Shown here piece by piece: positions 5,953 through 14,893 of a stretch of 15,219 bases of DNA. The position numbers and the translations under genes were made by a program. This stretch comes from DATGEO01 sp035310015. Its GTDB lineage: Bacteria; Chloroflexota; Dormibacteria; Dormibacterales; Dormibacteraceae. The notes beneath the pieces are model-generated. The model had not been told where the DNA came from, did no database searches, and saw only the letters and a program-made list of their open reading frames with translations. Positions within the stretch are counted from its first letter, which is position 1; each line of letters starts with the position of its first letter. The stretch is from the NCBI GenBank assembly GCA_035310015.1, contig DATGEO010000109.1, positions 1 to 15,219 of the forward strand. The letters run 5' to 3'.

Positions 5953-6402
5953 TTAGACGCGCGCCTCCAGCGTCGCGCGAATCCGCTCCATGGCCGCGCG
6001 GAGCCTTGCGCGCACGAAGCCGTCGAGCGTGCTCGCCACGGCGGCGCCCAGGAACGACGCCGGTGGCTCGTACGCGATGCGCAGCACGATGCGCACGCCC
6101 TTCGGCGATTCCGTGAAGGTGAAGCCGCCTTCCTGCTTGATCAGGCCCGACTCGGAGACCCAGCCGATCTCATGCGGCCGCCGCCAGCGGTTCAGCCGCA
6201 GCACCGAGCGGAGCGGGAAACCGAGCGCGAGCATCTCGACCGCGTAGCGCGAGCCGACGCCCTCGGTCTGGGCGCCGACCGGCTCCCACTTGCTGACGCC
6301 GTCGAGCACCTCGGCGACGTGGTGGTAATCGGCGAAGTAGTCGAACGCGCGCTCGGGCGAGCACTCGACGGTGACCGGCTCCGACAGCTCGAGCTTCGGC
6401 AA
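5953..6402 (-). CDS. SRPBCC (START/polyketide cyclase-like) ligand-binding protein
   Basis: This 149-residue protein has the helix-grip fold signature: an initial strand (EPVTVECSPERAFDYFADYHH), a G-V-G-S-R-Y-A-V turn, the WRRPHEIGWVSESGLI strand region and a long C-terminal amphipathic helix (VASTLDGFVRARLRAAMERI). Such proteins bind hydrophobic ligands or act as membrane-recruitment factors; CoxG of CO dehydrogenase clusters belongs to the same fold. The TTG at 6402 is the only plausible start and has no good Shine-Dalgarno. It leads the minus-strand operon with fdhD and is divergent from the RDD gene. Confidence 0.75.
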   Translation of the reverse strand: MPKLELSEPVTVECSPERAFDYFADYHHVAEVLDGVSKWEPVGAQTEGVGSRYAVEMLALGFPLRSVLRLNRWRRPHEIGWVSESGLIKQEGGFTFTESPKGVRIVLRIAYEPPASFLGAAVASTLDGFVRARLRAAMERIRATLEARV

Positions 6403-6486
6403 TACTCAATGAACGATATGCGCTGGCCCATGCAGGCGACAGACGGGGCTGTTCTCGTCGAGGACGGTGTCGGCTCTCCTCGGCCG

Positions 6487-7158
6487 ATGAGCGGCGAATG
6501 GCTCGCGGCCAACTTCCTCCCTGCGCTCATCCGCGTGACGTTCGGGCTCGTCACGCTGCGCGAGCGATCGCTGTATGCGGGCCCGGTCGAGCTGCTGCGG
6601 TTCGGCGAAGCCGAGGTCGGCCGCGGCGAGGTGTCATGGCCCATCGACGGCGGGCTGCTCGCTGCGGGCCCCGCCGGACGTCTGCGCGCCGGCTGGGCGG
6701 ACGGGCGCCTCGAGGCCCGCGTCGAGGGTTACCGGCCGGCGCTGCCGCTGCCTGTGTACGCGCTCACACAGCTGCCGCTCCACCACGCGCTCGTGCGCCT
6801 GCAGCTGCTGCGGCTGCGCGGCCGCCTGCCGGCGGCGGGAGTGCCGGCGGAGGTCACGCGCCGAGCCGCCGCCGGGTTCATCGATGCTGCCGTCTGCGCG
6901 ACGATCGCGCTCGCCGTTGCGCGCAAGCGACGCCTGCGCGCGTTCGCCGCGATCGCGGCGGGGTACCACGTCGCAGCGTGGACGGCATCGGGAAAGACGG
7001 TCGGAGGAGCGGTGATGCGCATGCGCGTGGTCGCGGTCGACGGCTCGCGGCCGTCCCTTCCGCAGGCGATGCTCAGGTGCGCGCTGCTGCCGCTCGCCGC
7101 CTTGCGCCTGCGTGCCGTGCACGACGACCTCGCCGGCACCGACGTCATCGCCGAGTAG
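6487..7158 (+). CDS. RDD-family membrane protein with an unassigned N-terminal domain
   Basis: With the ATG at 6487 the protein has 223 residues. The C-terminal half (about 125-223) is an RDD domain: the opening R-R-A-A-A-G-F-I-D, two hydrophobic segments, SGKTVGGAVMRMRVVAVDG, and the ending VHDDLAGTDVIAE, typical of the family. Some RDD proteins have been linked to ion transport, but function varies. The N-terminal part (about 1-120: a helix, then strands including EVSWPIDGGLLAAGPAG) is not recognised. An in-frame ATG at 6409 would add 26 residues but leave only 6 bp to the divergent gene, and that stretch has more A/T-ending codons; I prefer 6487. It is followed 24 bp later by G6PDH. Confidence 0.75.
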   Translation: MSGEWLAANFLPALIRVTFGLVTLRERSLYAGPVELLRFGEAEVGRGEVSWPIDGGLLAAGPAGRLRAGWADGRLEARVEGYRPALPLPVYALTQLPLHHALVRLQLLRLRGRLPAAGVPAEVTRRAAAGFIDAAVCATIALAVARKRRLRAFAAIAAGYHVAAWTASGKTVGGAVMRMRVVAVDGSRPSLPQAMLRCALLPLAALRLRAVHDDLAGTDVIAE

Positions 7159-7182
7159 CAAGCCTTCTACGATTTCCAGGCA

Positions 7183-8577
7183 GTGGCACCCGGCGTCGAC
7201 CTGGTCATCTTCGGAGCATCGGGAGATCTTGCTCGCCGCAAGATCCTTCCCTCGCTCAAGCATCTGGCCGTGCGCAACGGCACGACGCTGCGCGTGATCG
7301 GCGCGGGTCGAAGCGCGCCGTCGCAGCAGGAGTTTCGCGACCTCGTGAACGAGGCCAGCGGCAGCGCCGAGCTGGCCCGCAGCGCCGAGTGGGTGCAGCT
7401 CAACTACCGCGATCCCGCGAGCTTCGGCCCGGTGAAGGCGCTGCTCGACGGCACGTCCTCCGCGATCTTCTATCTCGCCACCCCGCCCGAGACGTTTTCC
7501 GACATCCTCGGCGCCGTCGGCCAGTCGGGCATGGCTTCCAAGGGCGACCGGACGCGGCGCATCGTCGTCGAGAAGCCGCTCGGCCACGACCTGGCGTCGG
7601 CACGCAAGCTCAACGCCCAGCTCGCGGCGACGTTCGAGGAAGAGCAGATCTTCCGCATCGACCACTACCTGGCGAAGGACACGGTGCAGAACGTGCTCGC
7701 GCTGCGCTTCTCCAACTCGCTGTTCGAGCCGGTGTGGAACCGCAACCTGGTCGAGACGATCCTGATCACCGCGGCCGAGGAGGAAGGCATCGGCACGCGC
7801 GCCGGGTATTACGACCACATCGGTGCCGTGCGCGACATGATCCAGAACCACGTGCTCCAGCTCCTCGCGCTCGTGACCATGGAGCCGCCGATCACGTTCG
7901 ACGCCGACTACATCCGCCGGGCGAAGCGCCTCGCCCTCCGCGCGATGACGCCGCTGGATCCCTCGTCAGCGGTCCGCGGACAGTACGAGGGCTACCTCGA
8001 CGAGGAGGGCGTATCGCCGGACTCGCGCCGCGAGACCTACGCGGCCGCGCGCATCTCCATCGACAACTGGCGCTGGGACGGCGTGCCGATCTTCGTGCGC
8101 ACGGGCAAGGCGCTGAAGCGCCGCGCGACCGAGATCGTGATCAAGCTCCGCGACGCACCGATGCTGCGCGTCGGCGGCCGCCGCCAGCGCGGCATCCCGA
8201 CGCTGATCGTCATCCGCATCCAGCCCGACGAAGGCATCACGCTGCGCATCGGCGCCAAGCGGCCTGGCGTGCGCTTCGAGATGGTGCCGGCGGGCATGCG
8301 GCTCGACTACGCGCGGCTCACCCGCGCCGCGCTGCCGGATGCGTACGAGAACGTGCTCAGCGAGGTGCTCGCGGGCGGCCACTCGGCGTTCCCGGGAGGC
8401 GAGGAGATCGAGCTGTCGTGGGAGATCGTCGACCCGCTCATCAAGGCGTGGGAGCTGGATGGACATCCCGAGCCGTACCCGGTGGGGTCGTGGGGCCCGC
8501 AGGCCGCGGATGACCTGGTGGGGTCCGGGGGCGGCGGGCGGTGGATCGTCTCGGGAGACGAACCAGGGACGGCCTGA
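7183..8577 (+). CDS. zwf: Glucose-6-phosphate dehydrogenase
   Basis: This 464-residue protein covers the whole Zwf family length (usually 460-510). It oxidises glucose-6-phosphate to 6-phosphogluconolactone, reducing NAD(P), the entry step of the oxidative pentose phosphate pathway. Visible are the dinucleotide site GASGDLARRK (11-20), EKPLGHDL, the substrate motif RIDHYLAKDTVQN (158-170) and the catalytic-His segment AGYYDHIGAVRDMIQNH. The usual RIDHYLGKE is changed to ...LAKD, with Lys165 kept. The GTG start at 7183 is 24 bp after the RDD stop, so the two are probably co-transcribed. The C-terminus ends with a Gly-rich tail (GSGGGGRW). Confidence 0.95.
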   Translation: MAPGVDLVIFGASGDLARRKILPSLKHLAVRNGTTLRVIGAGRSAPSQQEFRDLVNEASGSAELARSAEWVQLNYRDPASFGPVKALLDGTSSAIFYLATPPETFSDILGAVGQSGMASKGDRTRRIVVEKPLGHDLASARKLNAQLAATFEEEQIFRIDHYLAKDTVQNVLALRFSNSLFEPVWNRNLVETILITAAEEEGIGTRAGYYDHIGAVRDMIQNHVLQLLALVTMEPPITFDADYIRRAKRLALRAMTPLDPSSAVRGQYEGYLDEEGVSPDSRRETYAAARISIDNWRWDGVPIFVRTGKALKRRATEIVIKLRDAPMLRVGGRRQRGIPTLIVIRIQPDEGITLRIGAKRPGVRFEMVPAGMRLDYARLTRAALPDAYENVLSEVLAGGHSAFPGGEEIELSWEIVDPLIKAWELDGHPEPYPVGSWGPQAADDLVGSGGGGRWIVSGDEPGTA

Positions 8578-8603
8578 CGCCGAGAGCAGGCACGAAACGC
8601 ACG

Positions 8604-8663
8604 TCTTGCACAAAACGGGCGCAACCGAACGGGTTGAAGCACACCTTTTGTACAAAACGGGCG
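8604..8663. repeat. Pair of palindrome-type repeats related to TTTGTGCACAAA
   Basis: The 12-mer ACAAAACGGGCG occurs at 8610-8621 and 8652-8663, 42 bp apart. The second copy is the right half of a perfect palindrome TTTTGTACAAAA (8646-8657); the first is a shortened form, CTTGCACAAAA (8605-8615). Between them is a small CAACC/GGTTG hairpin (8622-8636). The paired arrangement and about 41-bp period match the 2021-2090 element, though here the two copies are in direct orientation. It lies between G6PDH and the terminator of the opposite gene. Confidence 0.55.
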
Positions 8664-8676
8664 GAATAGCTCCGTT

Positions 8677-8710
8677 AAAAAAAAGGGGGGCCGCCAGGTG
8701 GGGCCCCCCT
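8677..8710 (-). terminator. Intrinsic terminator of the 8732-9145 gene
   Basis: On the minus strand a perfect 9-bp GC stem (AGGGGGGCC pairing with GGCCCCCCT, 8702-8710 and 8684-8692) with a 9-nt loop is followed by a run of eight T (the A run at 8677-8684 on the plus strand, its last A closing the stem). It begins 21 bp after the stop of the small membrane protein gene. For the plus-strand G6PDH transcript the same hairpin lacks a U-run. Confidence 0.88.
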
Positions 8711-8731
8711 CCGGTCCGGGTTGGGAGAAAG

Positions 8732-9145
8732 CTAGGCGCGAGCCTTCATGCCGCCGGCCGTGCTGGCCGTGCCGGAGCCGCCCTGCATCAGCAGCTCTTG
8801 CTTGTTCGGGTAGAGCACCAGCAGGAGGACGGCGACGAGGATGCTGATGATGAACGCGACGATGTCGAAGTGCGCGAGCGTGACCTGGTCGAAGATCTGC
8901 CAGAAGACCTCGAGAGCGGCGTAGAGGACCAGGGCGCGGACCCAGCTCACGTTCTTCTCAGGGTCGAAGCCCGCGACCATCACACCGGCGCCAAATGCCA
9001 CGCCTGCCACGGAAGCGGTGACACCGGCCCACGAGTCGAACGGAAAGAAGCTGCCGCCGATGAATCCGAGACCCGAGCCCATCACGAGCAGCGCGCCCAT
9101 CACCCACATAAGAAGCTTTAGCGCCAGCGGGTTCCATTTAGCCAC
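8732..9145 (-). CDS. Small four-helix membrane protein, unknown function
   Basis: I do not recognise this 137-residue protein. It has four predicted membrane helices (about 8-30, 39-60, 68-88, 92-112) and a short polar, Gly/Ser/Thr-rich C-terminal tail (113-137). The first loop is aromatic (GGSFFPFDSWAG) and the second short loop is charged (DPEKNVSW). The GTG start at 9145 is set by a near-consensus Shine-Dalgarno 9 nt upstream. The gene stands alone between the hut operon and G6PDH and has its own strong terminator, so it is probably a separately regulated and well-translated unit. The repeated TTTGTGCACAAA-like motif occurs on both sides of it. Confidence 0.85.
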   Translation of the reverse strand: MAKWNPLALKLLMWVMGALLVMGSGLGFIGGSFFPFDSWAGVTASVAGVAFGAGVMVAGFDPEKNVSWVRALVLYAALEVFWQIFDQVTLAHFDIVAFIISILVAVLLLVLYPNKQELLMQGGSGTASTAGGMKARA

Positions 9146-9154
9146 GAGTTGGAG

Positions 9155-9161
9155 ACCTCCT
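9155..9161 (-). promoter_or_regulatory. Strong Shine-Dalgarno of the small membrane protein gene
   Basis: AGGAGGT on the minus strand is 9 nt before the GTG at 9145. It is the best ribosome binding site I noticed in the window and fixes the start codon; most other genes here rely on stop-start overlaps or lack an obvious site. Confidence 0.8.
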
Positions 9162-9214
9162 ATGCAACCGCATCAAGTTCAGTAAGTTTTAAGTCAGCGG
9201 TCTTTGCAGTGCAT

Positions 9215-9273
9215 CTTGTACACGAAGGTCCCGCACTTGGCAACACAAATCAGCGCTCAACTTTGTGCCCGAA
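9215..9273. repeat. Degenerate pair of TTTGTGCACAAA-like motifs upstream of the membrane protein gene
   Basis: CTTGTACACGAA (9215-9226) matches TTTGTGCACAAA at 9 of 12 positions, and TTTGTGCCCGAA (9262-9273) matches at 10 of 12; they start 47 bp apart. They lie between the end of hutI and the GTG at 9145, where a promoter for the membrane protein should be. With two or three mismatches each, chance similarity is possible; the argument is the repeated paired arrangement in three intergenic regions. Confidence 0.3.
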
Positions 9274-9279
9274 TCGTCT

Positions 9280-10470
9280 TCAGACGATCGGGGCGCCGCC
9301 CTTCCACACCTGTCGCGGCGCCAATCCGTACGCCCACGCGAACGCGCCTTCATGCTCGGCGTCCCACAGCACGACATCGGCGAGAAGTGAACGCTCGATG
9401 GCACCACGATCGGAAAGCGCCAGCGATTTCGCGCCACCGATCGTAGCCGCGAGCAGCGCCTGCTCCGCCGACATCTTGAACACGCTCACCGCGAGCGCGA
9501 TCACGAGGCTCATGCTCGTGACGCCGCTCGTGCCCGGATTGTGATCTGAACCAAGAGCGATCACCGCGCCCGCTTCGAGGAGGTGCTTGACCGGCGGCAG
9601 CTTCCCCATCGAAAGCGCGGTCACCGGCGCAAGCGTGGCCACCACGCCCGCGCGCGCCAGGGCTCTGGCGTCGTTGCGGTCCGCCTGGAGGAGATGATCG
9701 GCCGACACCGCGTGCAGCTCGGCGGCGAGGCGCGAGCCGCCGGTGCGCGCGAGCTCGTCGGCGTGCAGCCGCGGCAGCAGCTTCGCGTCGATCGCCGCGT
9801 CGAGGACGCGTCGCGACTGGGCGACGGTGAAGTAGCCCTGGTCGCAGAACACGTCGCAGAACCTCGCGCCCGCCTCGTGCGCCTCCCGGCACCATCCGGC
9901 GACCTGCGTCGCATACACGGCCAGCGTCGCGCCGCGTTCCAGCGGCAGCGAGTGGGCGGCGAGGAACGTGACCTCGAGGCGCGGCACGTCGTCGCGCTCG
10001 CTCAGCCGCTTGAGCACGCGCACGGCAGCGAGCTCGCCGTCGTGATTGAGGTGATAGCCGGTCTTGGCTTCGATCGTGGTCGTGCCGCCGTCGAACCACT
10101 GATTGAGACGTGCAGCGGCGGCCGTCTCGAGCGCCGGTGCGGAAAGCGCGCGCGTGCTCTTCACCGTGGCTGTGATCCCACCACCCGCCTTGGCGATCTC
10201 GGCGTAGGACGAGCCCGCGGTTCGCATCGCGACCTCGGCCATCCTGTCGCCCGCGTACAGCGGGTGCGTGTGCGCGTCGATCAGGCCCGCGGTGACCAGG
10301 CCGCCGCCGCAGTCGTAGTCCTCGGTCACGGCTTCCATCAGCACGCGCGGCTCACCGCCCTCGTGTCCGCGCCACGCGATGCGATCGCCCTCGAAGATGA
10401 TCGCCGCGCCGGGGATCACACCGTCGTCGGAGCCGGTGAACAGACGGCCGATGTTGTAGAGGCGCCTCAA
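9280..10470 (-). CDS. hutI: Imidazolonepropionase HutI
   Basis: This 396-residue amidohydrolase hydrolyses 4-imidazolone-5-propionate to N-formimino-L-glutamate, the third step of histidine breakdown. Zinc ligands can be placed at H67 and H69 (DAHTHP), H236 (LHADEL) and D309 (GSDHNPGT). The substrate-binding KTGYHL (136-141) and AAHSLP (171-176) segments are also present. Length matches the family (about 400). The TTG at 10470 overlaps the hutF stop (TTGA), giving the expected N-terminus; longer in-frame starts lie within hutF. It is the last hut gene; a short hairpin at its stop (9273-9288) lacks a U-run, so the operon's terminator is unclear. Confidence 0.95.
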   Translation of the reverse strand: MRRLYNIGRLFTGSDDGVIPGAAIIFEGDRIAWRGHEGGEPRVLMEAVTEDYDCGGGLVTAGLIDAHTHPLYAGDRMAEVAMRTAGSSYAEIAKAGGGITATVKSTRALSAPALETAAAARLNQWFDGGTTTIEAKTGYHLNHDGELAAVRVLKRLSERDDVPRLEVTFLAAHSLPLERGATLAVYATQVAGWCREAHEAGARFCDVFCDQGYFTVAQSRRVLDAAIDAKLLPRLHADELARTGGSRLAAELHAVSADHLLQADRNDARALARAGVVATLAPVTALSMGKLPPVKHLLEAGAVIALGSDHNPGTSGVTSMSLVIALAVSVFKMSAEQALLAATIGGAKSLALSDRGAIERSLLADVVLWDAEHEGAFAWAYGLAPRQVWKGGAPIV

Positions 10471-11701
10471 TTTCGGTGCGCGACGACCGTGCGGCCGCCG
10501 ACGACGACGTTGGTCACGTCGCGTGCCGAGCAGCAGAAGATCAGGTAGCCGACCCCCAGTCCTCGCCAGTCCATGCGTGGCGGCTGCACGGTCGCAAAGT
10601 CTGCCAGCATCCCGGGCTTCAGCTCGCCTGATTCCCATCCGAGCGCGGTCATGCCGCCGATCGTGGCCGCCTCGAGCAGCGCCTCGGGCGTGTGGATGAC
10701 CCGCCTGCCGGCCGCGCGCCGCTGATCGAGCTCGAGCGCCCGCGCCTCCTCGAGGATGTCGATGACCGCGTTCGAGTCGGAGCCGAGACACAGCGGAGTG
10801 CCCGCCTCGGCGAGCTCGCGGACCGGCCCGACGCGGTCGCCGAGGTCGCGCTCCGTGGTGGGGCTGGCGCAGATGCGAACGTTGTGCGAGCCCAGCAGCG
10901 CGACGTCCGAATCGCTGACGTGGATGGCGTGAATCGCCGTGAGGTCCGGGCCGAGGATGCCCTCGCGCTCCAGCAGCTCGGCCGGCGTGCAGCCCTCGAC
11001 CGCGATGCACTCGTCGACCTCCGCCGGCTGCTCCGCCAGGTGAATGTGCAGCGGCGTGCGGCGCCGGCGCGCCCATGCGGCGACGATGCGCATGGACGCC
11101 GGGTCGACCGCTCGCACGCTGTGGATGGCCGCGCCCACCTTCACCCCAGTGCTCTCGCGCAACTCCTCCACCCGCGCGATCCACCGCTCCGCGTCGCCGT
11201 CCGAGAACGATCGCTGCACACCCTCCAGCGGCCGGCCGTCGAGGCCGCCGCGCAGATAGCAGGCGTCGAGCAGGGTGATGCGGATGCCCTCGGCGGTCGC
11301 GGCCTCGATCAGGGCCTCGCCGAGGTCGTTGCCGTAGCGGTGGAGGTAGTGGAACTCGCCGACGGCCGTGATGCCGGCGTGCAGCATCTCGCGGAAGACG
11401 GTGCGCGCGTAGGCGGCGTAGCTCGGACGGTCCCAGCCCTGGGCGGCGTCGAACATCTGCCGGCGCCATTCCCAGAAGTCCCCGCCGCCGGCCTCCGTGC
11501 GCCCGCGCAGCGATTCCTGGAACGCGTGGCTGTGCACGTTGGCAAGGCCGGGAAACGTGAAGCCTTCGAGCTTGACCGCGCGTTCAGGCGGAGTGACGTC
11601 CTCGGCGACCGACTTGATGCGGCCGTCGACCACCTCGATGAGCACGTCCGTCGCGACGTGACCGAGCCACGCCTGCTCCGCGTGCCAGATGCCGGACCCG
11701 T

Positions 11702-11705
<4 letters not shown>
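10467..11705 (-). CDS. hutF: Formimidoylglutamate deiminase HutF
   Basis: This 412-residue amidohydrolase deiminates N-formimino-L-glutamate to N-formyl-L-glutamate and ammonia, the fourth step in the five-step histidine pathway. HutF hallmarks are NVHSHAFQESLRGR (metal H58, H60), GDFWEWRRQMF, PLHIHLAEQPAEVDEC (H222, with E225 as likely proton shuttle), AIHAIHVSD (H262) and GSDSNAVIDILEEAR (D310). Their combination separates it from guanine deaminase and chlorohydrolase relatives. The ATG at 11705 overlaps the hutU stop (ATGA); the TGA overlaps the hutI TTG. The product needs N-formylglutamate amidohydrolase (HutG), which is not in this window. Confidence 0.93.
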
Positions 11706-13341
<1,636 letters not shown>

Positions 13342-13345
<4 letters not shown>

Positions 13346-14874
13346 GCGAGCCGCCCAATGGCTTTTTCCGCCGCCGCGACGGCCGCGCCGCTCTTCAAGA
13401 GCGCGATCGCGGCTGCGATCTCGGGCGCGACGACGCGGTCCGGGCCCGGCCCCTTGACCTCGGCGCGCAGCAGGTCGTGCACCGCGGCCGTCGCCGGGGC
13501 GGGCTTGAGAGGCGCGCGAAAGTCAAGTGCGCGCGCGGACGCGAGCAGCTCGATCGCCAGGACGCCGGCCAAGTTGTCGAGCACCGTCCGGAGCTTGAGC
13601 GCCGCGCCCCATCCCATCGACACGTGGTCCTCCTGCATGCCCGACGTGGGGATCGTGTCCACGCTCGCGGGAGCCGCGAGCCTTCGGTTCTCCGCCACGA
13701 GGGCGGCGGCCGTGTACTGCGCCACCATCAGGCCCGAGTTGACGCCGGGCTCTTCGGCGAGGAATGGCGGGAGGCCCTGCGAACGCTGTGGGTCGAGCAG
13801 CCGGTCCACGCGCCGCTCGGCGATCGATCCCACCTCGGCGGCGGCGATGGCCATGAAGTCGGCCGCGAACGCCAGCGGCTCGCCGTGGAAGTTGCCCGTC
13901 GACTCGACCGACCCGTTTTCGAGCACGACCGGGTTGTCCACCACCGAGCCGAGCTCGACCGAGGCCACGCGGCGCGCGAAGTCGAGCGTGTCGCGCGCGG
14001 CTCCGGCCACCTGCGGGCTGCAGCGCACGGAGTACGAGTCCTGCACGGCGTGGTTCGAGTGCCTGTGCGACGCGACGATCTCCGACCCGCGCAGCAGCGC
14101 CACGAGGTTCGAGGCGCTCGCGACCTGGCCCGGGTGCGGCCGCAGCTCGTGCAGGTGCGCCTGGAACGCGCGGTCGGTGCCGAGCAGCGCCTCGACCGAC
14201 ATCGCGGCCGTGACGTCCGCCGTCCGCAGCAGCAGCTCCGCGTCGGCGCATGCCAGCGCCAGCATGCCGAGCATCCCGTCCGTGCCGTTGATGAGCGCGA
14301 GGCCTTCCTTCGTCTCGAGCCTGAGCAGCTTCAGGCCCGCCGCGCGCAGTGCGGTCGCGGCAGTTTTCGTCGACCCGTCCGGTGCGGTCACATGGCCTTC
14401 GCCGACCAGCGCCAGCGCCACGTGCGCGAGCGGCGCCAGGTCGCCGCTGCAGCCGACTGAGCCGTACCGCGGGACCAGAGGCGTCACGCCCTTGTTCAGC
14501 GCGCCGACCAGAGACTCGGCGACGGCCGGCCGGACGCCCGAAAAGCCCATGGCCAGGGTGCGCGCTCGCAGCAGCATCATCGCCCGCACGACCTCGACCT
14601 CGACCGGCGGTCCGACGCCGGCGGCGTGCGAGCGGATGAGGGCCAGCTGCAGCTCGGGCTGGCGGAGAGGCGCGACGCGTGTTCCCGCCAGTGCGCCGAA
14701 TCCGGTCGAGACCCCATACACCGGCTCCCGCGAACGTGACGCGCGCTCGGCGCGCGTGCGGCTTCGCTCCATCTTCGTTCGCGCGGCCAGGCCGAGGACG
14801 ACCTCCTCCCGATTCCGGGCGACCGCCACCACCTGCTCCTCGGAAAGCGCCGCACCCCTCAGCGTGACGGTCAC
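13342..14874 (-). CDS. hutH: Histidine ammonia-lyase HutH
   Basis: This 510-residue protein is full length for HutH, which removes ammonia from histidine to give urocanate using the self-formed MIO cofactor. MIO forms from residues 142-144, which read Cys-Ser-Gly here (GSVGCSGDLAPLAH) rather than the textbook Ala-Ser-Gly. Tyr53 and His83 stand at the same numbers as in the Pseudomonas enzyme. SGMQEDHVSMG near the C-terminus is typical of HutH and argues against tyrosine or phenylalanine ammonia-lyase. The GTG at 14874 lacks a clear Shine-Dalgarno and is 19 bp after the stop of the upstream phosphatase-fold gene, so it is probably co-transcribed. Confidence 0.96.
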
Positions 14875-14893
14875 GGCCGACTAGGCTAGCGCT

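Noticed and set aside
6498..8513. Long plus-strand frame (671 codons) overlapping the RDD and G6PDH genes
   Set aside because: Arg/Ala/Pro-rich shadow of G6PDH in another frame; the real frame contains all catalytic motifs.
8622..8636. CAACC/GGTTG hairpin after G6PDH as its terminator
   Set aside because: A 5-bp stem without a following T-run is too weak; it lies within the repeat pair and may be part of that element.
9273..9288. ATCGTC-TTCA-GACGAT hairpin at the hutI stop as an operon terminator
   Set aside because: The stem is only 6 bp and no T-run follows on the minus strand; it may be chance.
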